Shown: piece after piece, positions 36,156 to 46,351 of the stretch
How positions within the stretch are numbered: position 1 is the first letter of the stretch
Layout: the number at the start of each line of letters is the position of its first letter
Assembly: GCA_903936705.1 (NCBI GenBank)
Contig: CAIZWN010000020.1
Location: 28,224-92,223 of the forward strand
Source of the DNA: an uncultured Myxococcales bacterium
GTDB taxonomy: Bacteria; Myxococcota_A; UBA9042; DTJE01
Length of the DNA: 64,000 nt
Direction of reading: 5' to 3'
Notes under the pieces: model-generated
Databases searched by the model: none
Told to the model about the DNA's origin: nothing
Seen by the model: only the letters and a program-made list of their open reading frames with translations
Program-made: the position numbers and the translations under genes

Positions 36156-37928
36156 GTGAGGGGAACATTCGGGAAACGGCCGGAGATCCTGGCGCCGGGC
36201 GGCAGCCTGGAAGCGATCGAGACCGCCGCAGGACATGGGGCGGACGCGGTCTACGCCGGGGTAGGCTCGCTGAACGCCCGCGTCCGCGCAGCAAACCTGA
36301 CCGAGGCGCAACTTCCAGGTGTGGTCGAATTCCTTCACGACACCGGCACCCGCCTCTACGTCCCTCTTAACGTCCCGCTGGCACCCGAAGACCGTGACCA
36401 GGCCGCGCGGATCCTGGCGATATGCGATGCAACTGGCGTGGACGCAGTCATCCTCCGGGACCCGGCGCTGATGCGCTTGTGCCGGGACCGGTTCCCATCC
36501 CTGGCAGTCCACGCCAGCACGCAGGCCGGGATTCACTCGGTCGAGACGGCACGTCGGGCACAGGACCTAGGCTGCCGACGCGTCATCCTGGCTCGCGAGT
36601 GCAGCCGCAACGACATCGCCGCCATCCGCGATGCCCTGCCCCAGTTGGAACTGGAGGTCTTCGTCTTCGGAGCGCAGTGCTTTGCGGTGTCCGGCCTGTG
36701 CCTGATGGGTGCCGCGACGACGGGACGTTCGGGAAACCATGGCGCCTGTTCGCAGGCGTGTCGACTGCCTGCAACAGACGAGGCCGGACGGCCCGTGGGA
36801 TATCCCTTCAGCATGAAGGATCTGGACCTGTTCGCGGACCTGGCCGAGCTTGCTGCGCTGGGAGTCGCAGCATTCAAGATCGAGGGTCGCCTTAAGTCCC
36901 CCGCCTGGGTTGGCTGTGTCGTTGACTGGATGCGAATGGCGCTGGACCGGTCCCAACCCGGCCTGTCCGAAAGCGAACTGGAAGCATTCCACCGCGACGT
37001 TTCGGTACTGTTCTCGCGGCCCAGGACCAGCGGATTTTTTCACGGCATGACCGACGCCGCCGACCAGATCGACATCCAGGCGCCTGGCCATAGGGGCTGC
37101 GATGCGGGCGAGTTTGGAACACGGAAGACTCCGGAGGGGCAGATGTTGTGCTTCCGGACACCGGTTGATCTGAACATCCGCGACGGCCTGCTGCTGGAAG
37201 TAGATGCGCCCGACCTGCCCGGCGGAATCGAATTCGTGCCGATCAGCATCCGCGAACTCTTCGACGAGATGCGACGGCCCGCAATGCGGCTGCCTGCTGG
37301 ACGCAACGTCGAGGTCGCGGTGGAAGTGCGCCGAAAAATCATTCACGTAGCAATCCATTCTTCGGACGGGGTCCGGGTCAGGTACGGTCGGGTGGAACGC
37401 CGCATTCCCGGACCGGTCGTTGCCGGGGAGATTCCAGCACCGCGCTTCGATACGGTGGAAATCCGACCTGACAAGGTCCGGGCGACCATGATCCGTGGGC
37501 CATTGCGGTTTGATGGGGAGGCCAGCATCCAGTCCCAGCCCGCCCGTGGCGATGGTCTTTCACCAGCGATGCTTTCGAAACACTTCGGCGAGGCAACTTA
37601 CGACCTGACTCCAGGTCTGTACGTAAATCCTTCGGACCTCAAGCGGGTCCGACGCGAGTTGATCAGCGCCTTTGAGGCCGCCAGAATCGCCTCCGAAGTG
37701 GCCAGGACACAGGACGCTGTCGCCTTCCTGACCGAGGATCCGGGGCCGCCATCTCGTACCGACGCCGACCTTTTGGCCCACGGACCGGTCGCCATAAGCC
37801 GGGTCACCGGGATGAAGGCCGGAGTGCTGGTTGTCCAAAACGGTACCCGATTCCTAGTGGAACCAACCGCATCAGGAACGATCATCCGAGTGGTCAATGA
37901 CAGAAAAGCCGGGCCCGAGGCGGGTTGA
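36156..37928 (+). CDS. peptidase U32 family protein
   Basis: A 590-residue protein of the U32 (RlhA/TrhP/UbiU-type) family. The N-terminus [15 protein letters not shown] and [13 protein letters not shown] is the typical TIM-barrel start. The family signature [19 protein letters not shown] is near residue 175, followed by [12 protein letters not shown], giving Cys residues that in relatives bind an iron-sulphur cluster. [13 protein letters not shown] follows. Relatives hydroxylate rRNA or tRNA rather than act as peptidases. GTG 36156 has GGGGAGGA upstream and fits the family start; a GTG at 36075 overlapping the pseudouridine synthase stop is an alternative adding 27 non-conserved residues. 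The context with an RNA pseudouridine synthase supports an RNA-modification role (inference). Confidence 0.85.
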   Translation: MRGTFGKRPEILAPGGSLEAIETAAGHGADAVYAGVGSLNARVRAANLTEAQLPGVVEFLHDTGTRLYVPLNVPLAPEDRDQAARILAICDATGVDAVILRDPALMRLCRDRFPSLAVHASTQAGIHSVETARRAQDLGCRRVILARECSRNDIAAIRDALPQLELEVFVFGAQCFAVSGLCLMGAATTGRSGNHGACSQACRLPATDEAGRPVGYPFSMKDLDLFADLAELAALGVAAFKIEGRLKSPAWVGCVVDWMRMALDRSQPGLSESELEAFHRDVSVLFSRPRTSGFFHGMTDAADQIDIQAPGHRGCDAGEFGTRKTPEGQMLCFRTPVDLNIRDGLLLEVDAPDLPGGIEFVPISIRELFDEMRRPAMRLPAGRNVEVAVEVRRKIIHVAIHSSDGVRVRYGRVERRIPGPVVAGEIPAPRFDTVEIRPDKVRATMIRGPLRFDGEASIQSQPARGDGLSPAMLSKHFGEATYDLTPGLYVNPSDLKRVRRELISAFEAARIASEVARTQDAVAFLTEDPGPPSRTDADLLAHGPVAISRVTGMKAGVLVVQNGTRFLVEPTASGTIIRVVNDRKAGPEAG

Positions 37929-37999
37929 ACGCCATGCCCCCCAGGGCTAGACTACCTGTGCGCCGGCGCACCCGGCCGATCCCTGGATGGAGGCCCCAA

Positions 38000-38746
38000 A
38001 TGTACAAACTTGTCCTGGTTCGTCATGGAGAAAGCCTTTGGAACATGGAAAACCGCTTTACCGGCTGGACTGACATCGACCTGTCCCCCAAGGGCAAGGT
38101 TGAGGCGCAGCGATCCGGCAAGACGCTGAAGGACATGGGCTTCGTCTTCGACGTGGCCTACACGTCGGTGCTGAAGCGCGCAATCCACACGCTGTGGTTC
38201 GTGCTGGACGAGTTGGATCTGGTGTGGATTCCCGTTTTTCGCCGGTGGCGCCTGAACGAGCGTCACTACGGTTCGCTGCAGGGCCTGAACAAGACCGAAA
38301 TGGCCGAGATCCACGGCGAGGCGCAGGTCAAGATCTGGCGGCGATCCTACGAAGTACCGCCGCCACCGCTGGACAAGACAGACCCCAGGCACCCGGTATT
38401 CGATCCGCGCTATGGCGACGAAAATCCAGATGTGCTGCCGTCATCCGAGAGCCTGAAGGACACGGTTGCACGCTTCCTGCCGCTGTGGCACGGCGAGATT
38501 GCTCCTGCCATCAAGAGCGGCAAGCGCGTCCTTATCGTCGCCCACGGCAACAGCATTCGCGCCCTGGTGAAATACCTGGACAACATCCCCGAGGGCGAGA
38601 TCACGGAACTGAACATCCCCACTGGAATCCCACTGCTGTACGAACTGGACGCCGACCTGAAGCCGATTCGCCACGAATACCTTGGCGACCCTGAAATGGT
38701 GAAAGCGCAGATCGCGGCGGTCGCCAACCAGGGAAAAAAGGCGTAG
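38000..38746 (+). CDS. gpmA: 2,3-bisphosphoglycerate-dependent phosphoglycerate mutase
   Basis: A 248-residue protein, the usual length. It interconverts 3- and 2-phosphoglycerate in glycolysis. Motifs: [10 protein letters not shown] with catalytic His9, [50 protein letters not shown] and [15 protein letters not shown]. The ATG at 38000 follows TGGAGG with good spacing; the open frame extends to 37925 without homology. It follows the U32 gene by about 70 bases on the same strand. Confidence 0.95.
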   Translation: MYKLVLVRHGESLWNMENRFTGWTDIDLSPKGKVEAQRSGKTLKDMGFVFDVAYTSVLKRAIHTLWFVLDELDLVWIPVFRRWRLNERHYGSLQGLNKTEMAEIHGEAQVKIWRRSYEVPPPPLDKTDPRHPVFDPRYGDENPDVLPSSESLKDTVARFLPLWHGEIAPAIKSGKRVLIVAHGNSIRALVKYLDNIPEGEITELNIPTGIPLLYELDADLKPIRHEYLGDPEMVKAQIAAVANQGKKA

Positions 38747-38795
38747 GTCCCATGATCGCAGGAACCCGAACCATCAGGTGAGCCAGCGGGACTGA

Positions 38796-39899
38796 TCAGG
38801 AGCTTGCCAGGCGGTGGAACTGGAGAAACTTGATATAGCGCTCCAGCACGCCGGGGTTGTCTGAATCCTCGGTGGAGATGAATTGAAGCAACAAGCCGGG
38901 TCCACGGTCATGTCCACCTTCGACGACTTCCTTTAGGACGCACTTGCAATTGATTGAAACCGGCCCGCGTCGGGCAGGAATCTGGAACAGCAGCGACAAG
39001 GCTGCTGTGCGATCAAGTGGAGCGAACGCGGTCCGCACAAAGGCACCTGCCATGCCAAGTTCGCTGATGGTCAGTGGCAGTTTGTCATCACCAAGAAGCA
39101 GTACCGCCGGCAGCGATACCCGCACGCCCTCGCGGGCCACCATCTGCGATATCTGCCCATGCGGCGGAGGCGCCGCCGGGGGGGCGCTTGCGATGTCGTC
39201 GCGAATACGGGGAACCGTGCTGTCCCGCTCGAGGGCAATGATCTTCAGTTCCATCGCGGCGATGTCACGCGCCGTCACGGTCAATCCGTTGGTCCCCATG
39301 TCGAACACGTCGAATGGATCGGGAAGTTCCACGACGGATTCGTCCGAACCCGAGAGCGTCTGGCGTATCTCAGCATCATCGGCAACCGGGTCGCCAGGCA
39401 GGGTAGGTACTGCACGAGAAGGCAGTTCAGCGGATCCGGTCGACGAGGCTTGCGAAACCGACAAGGAAGGCGGGCCAGAATCCGGTTGGGTCATCGACGA
39501 AAACAGGAACACGTTCCGCGCCTGCCCCCTAGGGCCTGATTCCTCCAGTTGAATCATTGGTTCCTTGATACCGAAAACGGTTTCCAGGAATCGGGCGAGA
39601 TCCTTGGCCGGAGCTACCGAGACAGCCTTTTCCCAGGAAAGGGCCAGTCCTTCGACCGGTTCGGCCTGGGCCCTCATCACACGGCCGAACAGGAAGGTCG
39701 TATGCAGCATTCGCGGATGCCTGACAAAAACCAGGCCGACAAGAGCGCCGGGAGAAACCGCGCACAACCGCTTCGAACGGACAAAGACCCCTCCCAAGCT
39801 GAGATCGATCGTGTGGGCGTCGAACCTCACTCCATCGATATAGCAATGCACCTCTTCGGACAGGGCCTGTCTGGCAAATCTGCGACGCTCGACGATCAC
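38796..39899 (-). CDS. protein with two PilZ domains
   Basis: A 367-residue cytoplasmic protein. The first PilZ domain has the full c-di-GMP signature: ERRRFAR (RxxxR type) followed by DLSLGGVFV (DxSxxG). A Ser/Pro-rich linker (about 130-225) leads to a second PilZ-like domain with REGVRVSLPAV and SELGMAGAFV, where the Asp of DxSxxG is changed and binding is likely lost. GTG 39899 follows GGAGG by 5 bases; a TTG at 39923 is in frame but lies upstream of that site. The diguanylate cyclase at 55813 could supply the ligand. Confidence 0.8.
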   Translation of the reverse strand: MIVERRRFARQALSEEVHCYIDGVRFDAHTIDLSLGGVFVRSKRLCAVSPGALVGLVFVRHPRMLHTTFLFGRVMRAQAEPVEGLALSWEKAVSVAPAKDLARFLETVFGIKEPMIQLEESGPRGQARNVFLFSSMTQPDSGPPSLSVSQASSTGSAELPSRAVPTLPGDPVADDAEIRQTLSGSDESVVELPDPFDVFDMGTNGLTVTARDIAAMELKIIALERDSTVPRIRDDIASAPPAAPPPHGQISQMVAREGVRVSLPAVLLLGDDKLPLTISELGMAGAFVRTAFAPLDRTAALSLLFQIPARRGPVSINCKCVLKEVVEGGHDRGPGLLLQFISTEDSDNPGVLERYIKFLQFHRLASS

Positions 39900-40259
39900 T
39901 AGAGCCTCCAGGAGGCTTTCCAAGTACCACCCTCGGAATCATGGCGCAAGCACCTTGCCGCCCGAAAAAGATCCCAAGGCGTGCGAATCCGCACGTCAAG
40001 GTTATCTCCCGCCAGCGGCCCGTGTGAAGTCGAACATTCGCCAAGGCGCATCCAGCCACGCCTTGACGCCGTCAACCTTCGAGATTGACGAAGGTATAAG
40101 TGATGACATTCGACGACTGACAGGCAGGGCACGGCGCTTGCACAGGACATAAGTGACGAGGGAACTGCGCCCGGTAGAAACCTTGCGCATTCGGCAGATC
40201 GGTGGCAAATGAGGTTCGAATCCGGCCGGGCTTGAATCCCCACTTGTGGAGGCTTGACC
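39900..40259. other. 360-base intergenic region between divergent genes
   Basis: It lies between the PilZ gene (leftward from 39899) and the LolA-like operon (rightward from 40260). A perfect palindrome is at 39903-39917. No protein-like frame was found. GGTTCGAATCC at 40213-40223 resembles a tRNA T-loop but no cloverleaf forms around it. Promoters for both directions must be here; none was clear. Confidence 0.5.
39903..39917 (-). promoter_or_regulatory. palindrome containing the PilZ gene ribosome binding site
   Basis: AGCCTCC-T-GGAGGCT on the minus strand is a perfect inverted repeat whose right half holds GGAGG, the Shine-Dalgarno of the GTG at 39899. In mRNA a short stem AGCCT/AGGCT would cover part of it. 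A role in translation control is inference. Confidence 0.35.
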
Positions 40260-41012
40260 ATGCAAATCGTTTCCAGGCTGATGTTATTGATGTGCGTTGC
40301 CGTCGCCGCGTCCGTTCCGTTGACCGCTTTCGCCGAAACGCCCGACGAGATCCTGGCCAAGGCAGACAAGCTTTCGAACGGCTGGGACGACCAGTACATG
40401 AAGTCGATGATGACCATCACCGATATCGATGGCAGCAAGAAATCCTACGTATTCAGCATCGCCCAGAAGGGCGAAAAGCGCCTGGTCCGGTTCGAGTCGG
40501 GCGAACTCAAGGGCATGGCAACGTTGATCATCAGTCGTGACAACGTCTACGCATACCTGCCTGGCTTCAAGAAGGTCCGTCGCGTGGCCGCCCATAACAT
40601 GAACCAGTCCTTCGCAGGCTCGGACTTCAGCAACGACGATATGGCATTCACGTCATGGACCAACTCGTACGTCGCGAAAATCGACCATGAGACCGCCGAA
40701 AGCTGGTACCTGTCCTGCCTCCCGCGGCCAGGCGGGGTCAAGCCGCCGCACTTCAAGGCAATTGCCCGGATCGACAAGAAGAACTACCAGTTGATGGGCT
40801 ATGAATTCTTCGACGAGGACAACCAGAAGGTAAAGACGTTCGACAATTCCGACCTTGCGGACTGGGGCGGCGGCAAGTTCCGCACGAAGGTAATCGAAGT
40901 AACCGACAACCGGACCGGTCACAAGACCCGCCTGGACCTGCTGGAAGCGAAGTTCAATGCGGGCCTCAAGGATTCCGTCTTTACCGAACGCGAACTGGAG
41001 TGGGGCAGATGA
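40260..41012 (+). CDS. LolA-like outer membrane lipoprotein-sorting protein
   Basis: A 250-residue periplasmic protein with signal peptide (LMLLMCVAVAASVPLTAFA). The remainder is the LolA-like beta-fold of the 'outer membrane lipoprotein-sorting protein' family: EILAKADKLSNGWDDQYMKS, SYVFSIAQKGEKRLVRF, YAYLPGFKKVRRV and DMAFTSW. These are often co-encoded with MMPL/RND pumps. ATG 40260 has GGAGG at 7 bases. Its stop overlaps the next start (ATGA), so it heads a four-gene operon. Likely role: carrying a lipid across the periplasm from the RND pump to the outer membrane (inference from family and context). Confidence 0.85.
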   Translation: MQIVSRLMLLMCVAVAASVPLTAFAETPDEILAKADKLSNGWDDQYMKSMMTITDIDGSKKSYVFSIAQKGEKRLVRFESGELKGMATLIISRDNVYAYLPGFKKVRRVAAHNMNQSFAGSDFSNDDMAFTSWTNSYVAKIDHETAESWYLSCLPRPGGVKPPHFKAIARIDKKNYQLMGYEFFDEDNQKVKTFDNSDLADWGGGKFRTKVIEVTDNRTGHKTRLDLLEAKFNAGLKDSVFTERELEWGR

Positions 41013-42595
41013 CGAAGGGGACGAGATTCCTGGCCGCGACCTTGGCGCTTGCGGCAACCACGACGACAATTCCGGCGTGGGCCGAAGGGTGGGCAGATCG
41101 GCTCTCCATCTCGGGCGCCATCCAGAGTGACATCCGGTACATCACGGATGACTGGCGAGGCGAACGGCCCGGCCAGGGGCACGAGTTCGAGATGAACCGT
41201 AACGACGTCGATTTGCGATTGCGGGCGGACCCGTTCGACAATGTCCAGGCCGTCGTCAGCGCCCGTTTGCGCTTCTACGGATTCAACAACGCCGCCTCGC
41301 TGCCCGAGTTGATAGGCCGCAACAAGCTGGACTCGTATGAGCTGCAACTGAACGAGGCCTACGTCGCAATCCGCGGAGTGCTGTGGTCGAAAATGGACAT
41401 CAAGATCGGTCGCATGACCCAGACCTGGGGCACCGCCGACATGTTCAACCCGACCGACAACCTCAGCGCGCGCGATTTTTCGGACCCGTTGGATTATGCC
41501 GCCAAGGTCCCTAACCAGATGATCGAAATCGATCTGTATCCATCCGACTGGATGACCCTGCAACTGGTCTGGGTGCCGATCTTCAAGCCGGCGAACCTGC
41601 CTCCGTCGGCGGTCATGGGATTCGCGATGACCTACAACCGGAGGGGGGAAATCACCGACTTTCCAGCACCCCCGCTGGACAAGGCTGGCCAGACAGCCCT
41701 GATGAGCCTCAAGGACAAACTGGGGGCTGGCTCGGGAAACTCGGACAACCCGATGGCTGGCGTCAACTTTACGACTCCCGAAGTCCGAACTGTCATGCCA
41801 AAAACGAATTTCAAGAACTCGCAGTTTGGTGCGAGGGCAAAGTTCAAGGCCGGACCTGTGGACTTCAGCGCGTCCTACTACTACGGCCGATTCTGCTTTC
41901 CAGTGGCCTACACTGCCGTGGCCGACGTGCTGACCCAGGGCAATGTGCCGCCACCCAGCAAGTTTGTTACGGACAACGAGGAACTGGACGCATCCAAGTA
42001 CGCGAACGTGCGATACGTCGCCGAGATCATCTACCCTCGCATGCAGGTCGTCGGCCTGGACCTTGCGTATTCGTCCGACAACCAGTGGGTGCCTGGCTTC
42101 TTTGCCGAGGCTGCGCTGATCTTCCCCGAGCGGGTGGACTTCGGCCTCGAGGCATTCCTGGACGGGAACAGCATCCTGCGTCACAAGAACGGAAACGTTT
42201 CGTCAACGCCCTTCATCAAGGCGACCGCCGGCATGGACTGGTCGTACCGCGACTGGTTCTACATCAACCTCCAGTACGTGCGCGGGTTCTTTGACGAATT
42301 CAACGACATGTACGGCCTGCACAACTACCTCGTGTTTGCCACCGAGTTCAAGTTCAAGCAGAACGAGGTGCAACTGCGATTTGCCGGCGCCTTCAACGGT
42401 GACGACCTATCGGCGGTGTTCTACCCACAGTTGACGTGGATCGTTGCACCATCGGTCGAACTGGTTGGGGGCTACATGCATTTCCTGGGCGAGACCCAGT
42501 CGAATACGCCGCTGGACTACGCCAGCAAGTCGAAATTCGGAATGAAGGCCAACGGGCGCAACGTCGCTTTCTTCCGTGCCAAGGTCACATTCTAG
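41009..42595 (+). CDS. DUF1302-like outer-membrane beta-barrel protein
   Basis: A 528-residue protein with a signal peptide ending TTIPAWA. It resembles DUF1302/porin-like barrels: DVDLRLRADPFDNV, KIGRMTQTWGTADMFNPTDNLSARDF in pieces (the conserved G...WG.aD.fNP.dnL), DLYPSDWMTLQLVWVP and a C-terminal NVAFFRAKVTF ending in Phe. ATG 41009 overlaps the upstream stop. Barrels of this family are found with LolA-like or DUF1329 proteins and RND pumps in sterol, hopanoid or hydrocarbon-related loci. It should be the outer-membrane component of the operon (inference). Confidence 0.8.
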   Translation: MTKGTRFLAATLALAATTTTIPAWAEGWADRLSISGAIQSDIRYITDDWRGERPGQGHEFEMNRNDVDLRLRADPFDNVQAVVSARLRFYGFNNAASLPELIGRNKLDSYELQLNEAYVAIRGVLWSKMDIKIGRMTQTWGTADMFNPTDNLSARDFSDPLDYAAKVPNQMIEIDLYPSDWMTLQLVWVPIFKPANLPPSAVMGFAMTYNRRGEITDFPAPPLDKAGQTALMSLKDKLGAGSGNSDNPMAGVNFTTPEVRTVMPKTNFKNSQFGARAKFKAGPVDFSASYYYGRFCFPVAYTAVADVLTQGNVPPPSKFVTDNEELDASKYANVRYVAEIIYPRMQVVGLDLAYSSDNQWVPGFFAEAALIFPERVDFGLEAFLDGNSILRHKNGNVSSTPFIKATAGMDWSYRDWFYINLQYVRGFFDEFNDMYGLHNYLVFATEFKFKQNEVQLRFAGAFNGDDLSAVFYPQLTWIVAPSVELVGGYMHFLGETQSNTPLDYASKSKFGMKANGRNVAFFRAKVTF

Positions 42596-42605
42596 GAGTC
42601 GGCCG

Positions 42606-43532
42606 ATGCGAATTTTCGCGTTTTTCTTCCGTGCCATCACTGCGACAGCTGTGGTTCTTGGCGTGGCGTCATGCGGCTGGACCAGTGACGGCGGCGCGAG
42701 GCTGAACGAACTTTACCACAAGGACACCGGGAAGACGGATGTCGCTGCAGACCAGGGAATATCGGATCTCGCGGACGTTCTGGACGATGATGTCGCCCTG
42801 GACACACCATCCTCCGACGAGGGTGGTTTCGACGTCTCGCCCGGGGAAGTTCCGGAATTGGGACTGACCGGCCTTTGGGCGGTCCGAGTCGTGCAATTAG
42901 GCGAGATTTCGCCGATATCCGACCCATATCCGATAACGACACCAGACTACTTCCTGGTCCGAATCGAACCGGATGCCCACGCCATGGATCTGATTTTCTG
43001 CGACGAGATTCCAGTGGTCGATTCTGGTGACGCAGGGATTGAATTCACCACTCGCACCACGCCGTCACTGCGAGCCGCACTGGCAGCGTCGCCTCTGGAG
43101 GTGGCTCTGGGCGGCGGCAGCATGTCCCTGCCGGCCCAGAAATTGATGTGGACGTGGGGGCTTAAAGGCATCATTCAGACTGACCCGATGCCGACCACGT
43201 CCGGCGACGCCAAGGTTTTTGACCAGGACGATGACGGTCATCCTGGTGTCACGGTCGAGGTCGCCGGCCTGATGACCGGACAGCGCTACATGGTGAAACG
43301 CGCGATGTGGGACCTGTCCGCAGGCGTGCTGTCGACCGACCGGATATGGCTTAGCGGCACCCTGAGCTACACCCTGGAAGAGGAACCCCTGGGCGCAGAC
43401 CCGGTGATGCTGGCGCAAAAGACGCCGATCACCCCGAAGGACGGCAGTTCCTACGCCTTTCGGCGCGTCGGCCAGATGACTTGCGAATCGCTGCTGGCAC
43501 ACCTGGACGACGTGTTCAGCACGGCACCCTGA
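42606..43532 (+). CDS. lipoprotein of RND/LolA-like operon
   Basis: A 308-residue protein. ATG 42606 follows TAGGAGTC; the signal peptide ends VLGVASC. After an acidic linker (about 25-80) comes a single beta-rich domain: GLTGLWAVRVVQLGEI, YFLVRIEPDAHAMDLIFCDEI, MSLPAQKLMWTWGLKG and DQDDDGHPGVTVEVAG. The pattern resembles lipocalin-like or calycin folds. It lies 10 bases after the barrel gene and about 55 bases before the RND gene, so it is part of the same operon. Function unknown. Confidence 0.72.
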   Translation: MRIFAFFFRAITATAVVLGVASCGWTSDGGARLNELYHKDTGKTDVAADQGISDLADVLDDDVALDTPSSDEGGFDVSPGEVPELGLTGLWAVRVVQLGEISPISDPYPITTPDYFLVRIEPDAHAMDLIFCDEIPVVDSGDAGIEFTTRTTPSLRAALAASPLEVALGGGSMSLPAQKLMWTWGLKGIIQTDPMPTTSGDAKVFDQDDDGHPGVTVEVAGLMTGQRYMVKRAMWDLSAGVLSTDRIWLSGTLSYTLEEEPLGADPVMLAQKTPITPKDGSSYAFRRVGQMTCESLLAHLDDVFSTAP

Positions 43533-43587
43533 CCTGCCGCCGGGTTCCGTAACCCTCCGTCGCAGCCCGGCTGGCCATGAGGACACC

Positions 43588-46269
43588 ATGATGGATCGCC
43601 CCCCGATCTTCTGGGACCGCTTCGGCACCTTTGTAGCGCGCAACCGCTTTGTTTTCCTGGGAGTTGCCCTGGCGGTAACGGCACTATGCGCCGTCTATGC
43701 CCCCGCCGTGAAGATGAGCACTGATGCGACTGCCTACCTTCCGCAGGACCGGTCAGAAGTCCGGTTCTGGAAGGATCTGACGCGGCGGTTCGGCGGGTTC
43801 GATACCTTGATGATCGGCCTTGAGGAACCGGAGAAACCGCTGACTTCGGACGGTCTGGCCAGACTGGCCCGAATCACCGAGACCCTGGCCGGAATGAAGG
43901 CACAGGGAGTGTTGGGCTCGCGCAGCGTCACCAACCTCGAGACCTTGCGGGAGGATGAGGAAGGGACCCTGAACGCCGAGATGATGGTGTCTTCCATCCC
44001 TAGGTCGGAAGCCGATCTGAAAGCTCTTGGCCAACGAATCCTGGGTGACACACAGGTCCCGGGCGCGCTGGTAAGCCGGGACCTGCGGGCCTACGTCATC
44101 ATAGTCACGATGGACCCTCGGCAGGACAAGGGCGCAACGGCCAGCAGGATCATGGACGCTGTGGAAGCGGAACGCGGCCCGCTGAACGCATACTACTTTG
44201 GCGAAGCTTTCGCCACGAACCAGATAGGCAGGCGTGTTTACGCAGCATTGCCCTGGGTGGTGCCGATCTTTGCCGCCTCCCTGTTCCTGATCCTGTTGGC
44301 GTGGCTGAGGCGCCCAGTCGCATCGTTGATGGTGCTGGGATGCAGCGTGATGCCCCTTTTGTGGTGGCTGGGATTCCTGCGACTGTTCGACCTTCCGGTG
44401 ACGGTCGCCGTGCTTAACGGTGCACTTATCCTGCTGGCGGTGGCGGCCGTGGCCTTCGGTCGAGCGGCCGAGGCACGGCTGCGTGGCCAGATCGCCCCGG
44501 TATCGCGCAGAACTGCCGAGCTGCTGGTCGCCGCCAGCGGCGCCTACGGAGTCCTGGCCCTGGTGAATCGCAACACTCCGGATTCTTTGCCATATCTGGC
44601 CCAGTTTGGCGAGGGAATGCTGGTGGGATTCGTGGCCATGCTGGTGTTTGCGATCATAGGCGCGACACCCCTGCTGTCCTTCCTGAAGGCCGATAGCGGG
44701 CCCATGCCGGTCGGCTTGCCAAAGCACCCGACTGCCGGTCGCAGATCGATTGGAATCGGGCTGGTGGTCGTGCTGACTGCAGTCTCCGTGTTCGGCGCCT
44801 GGCGCATGGATTTCGCCGTGACGCTGAGGGACCTGTTCCGAAACCAGGAGGATGTTGGACAAGCGGTAGCCTTTTTCGACCGCCGTTTCGGTGGCGCCGA
44901 CCTGGTCCAGATAAGCGTCAAGGGCGATTTCAGGGACCCGGGAACGGCTCAGCGCGTGATGCGACTGACCGACCTCCTGGAGGGAACGAAGGTCTTCCCC
45001 GACGTGCGTTCGATCCCGCAGGTCCTGGGATTTTTGGCCAAGGGAATGAGCGGCACCTATTGGATCCCTCCTGACGCCGAAGCACTATCGACCCTGTGGA
45101 CCTTCCTGGAGGGAAAGCCGGATGTGGGTCCTCTGGTAACCGACGATCGCTATGAGGCGATGGTCACCCTGCGCGTGCCCGGCGGCAACGGAATCCCCGG
45201 GTCAGTCGTCACCGGGATCGTCCATCGAATGATCGAGGCCTCGGCAGCCACAGGATTGCCTTCGGCCAGATCCCGACTTGAGGCGCTCGCGTCGGCCTAC
45301 GACGTGTCAGTCCCCCCCGAACGGGTCGGCAGTCTATTGGCCTCGGCCACGGGAAGCGAAGTCCCTGCTGACACAAAGGCTCGCACCGCCTTGGTGCTGG
45401 AAGCCATGCACAAATACCTGACCTCCGGCGCATCTCCGTTCGCACCGAATGACGAGGAATGGGCGCCACTGGCGGAACTGCTGTCCGGACCTGCCCAGGG
45501 ACTTTCCGCCCGGCTGGAGACGGCCCTGGCGCAGATGCCATCCTTCCTGGCGGCGGATCTGCCGCCGGATGTGGCCGGCCGTCTGGCCGAAACACTGGCT
45601 ACCCAGGTGCGAGATCGTTCGATATCCCTGCAGTCGGAATCGCTGGCTCGAGGCTGGCTGGACGGCATCGATACGACAAAGGTCCCAGACAGCCTGAAGG
45701 TTCGCGTTGCTGGCATCTTCTCGACCCTGATCGCTGGTGAACCACGGCCCGTCCGAGAACCGATCTTCACCATCAGCGGCTTCCCCGCACTTGCTCCGGT
45801 TGTCGAAGTTCAACTGATGGATGGTTTACGACGAGCAGTGGCCGTGGTCCTGGGAGTATTCCTCCTGCTGGCCGTCGTTGCAGGCATTTCGCGTCCTGGG
45901 CACCTGAGGGCCATCCCCGAGGCAATCGTTGCGACCCTGATCACATTCGCGCTGGGGACGGCCTTGGGCCTGAACGTCGATTCCAATTCGGCAACCCTCT
46001 ACCTCCTGCCTCCGACCATCACGTGGTTCCTATCGCCTGGCCTCGCCGACCCTCGCGGACTGCGGTGCCGCTTTCCGTGGGCCTTTGCCGTTGCCCTGGC
46101 GGTTGCAGCCACCAGCATTGCGCTGATCGGCACCCTTCCGGTCATTCGTCTAAGCCTGGTAATGGCCATCGGCCTGCTGGTATCTGCCGGCAGTGCGGCC
46201 CTGGGATCGTATTTGTGGGAAGGATCCGACGATCCTCGGCCTTCGGGCATCGTACCTCCGAAGACGTGA
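43588..46269 (+). CDS. MMPL/RND family transporter
   Basis: An 893-residue inner-membrane protein. ATG 43588 follows GAGGA. Two halves each carry one TM, a large periplasmic domain and a block of TM helices (TM near 20-40, 205-360, then 390-410 and 720-880). The periplasmic parts have FWKDLTRRFGGFDTLMIGLE and VAFFDRRFGGADLVQISVKGDF in pieces, the internal repeat of the family. It belongs to the hopanoid/lipid-exporting MMPL group (HpnN-like), which works with periplasmic LolA-like carriers. As the last gene of the operon 40260-46269 it would extract the lipid and energise export (inference). Substrate unknown. Confidence 0.85.
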   Translation: MMDRPPIFWDRFGTFVARNRFVFLGVALAVTALCAVYAPAVKMSTDATAYLPQDRSEVRFWKDLTRRFGGFDTLMIGLEEPEKPLTSDGLARLARITETLAGMKAQGVLGSRSVTNLETLREDEEGTLNAEMMVSSIPRSEADLKALGQRILGDTQVPGALVSRDLRAYVIIVTMDPRQDKGATASRIMDAVEAERGPLNAYYFGEAFATNQIGRRVYAALPWVVPIFAASLFLILLAWLRRPVASLMVLGCSVMPLLWWLGFLRLFDLPVTVAVLNGALILLAVAAVAFGRAAEARLRGQIAPVSRRTAELLVAASGAYGVLALVNRNTPDSLPYLAQFGEGMLVGFVAMLVFAIIGATPLLSFLKADSGPMPVGLPKHPTAGRRSIGIGLVVVLTAVSVFGAWRMDFAVTLRDLFRNQEDVGQAVAFFDRRFGGADLVQISVKGDFRDPGTAQRVMRLTDLLEGTKVFPDVRSIPQVLGFLAKGMSGTYWIPPDAEALSTLWTFLEGKPDVGPLVTDDRYEAMVTLRVPGGNGIPGSVVTGIVHRMIEASAATGLPSARSRLEALASAYDVSVPPERVGSLLASATGSEVPADTKARTALVLEAMHKYLTSGASPFAPNDEEWAPLAELLSGPAQGLSARLETALAQMPSFLAADLPPDVAGRLAETLATQVRDRSISLQSESLARGWLDGIDTTKVPDSLKVRVAGIFSTLIAGEPRPVREPIFTISGFPALAPVVEVQLMDGLRRAVAVVLGVFLLLAVVAGISRPGHLRAIPEAIVATLITFALGTALGLNVDSNSATLYLLPPTITWFLSPGLADPRGLRCRFPWAFAVALAVAATSIALIGTLPVIRLSLVMAIGLLVSAGSAALGSYLWEGSDDPRPSGIVPPKT

Positions 46270-46351
46270 CGATAACGATTCAGCGGGCTTCCCGGCGCCA
46301 CAGATTTCCGGTACTCTCGCCACGTCGCTAATCGTGTGGATGAGGTATTTC

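Noticed and set aside
40205..40230. GGTTCGAATCC, resembling a tRNA T-loop
   Set aside because: The flanking bases do not form a T-stem, anticodon arm or acceptor stem.
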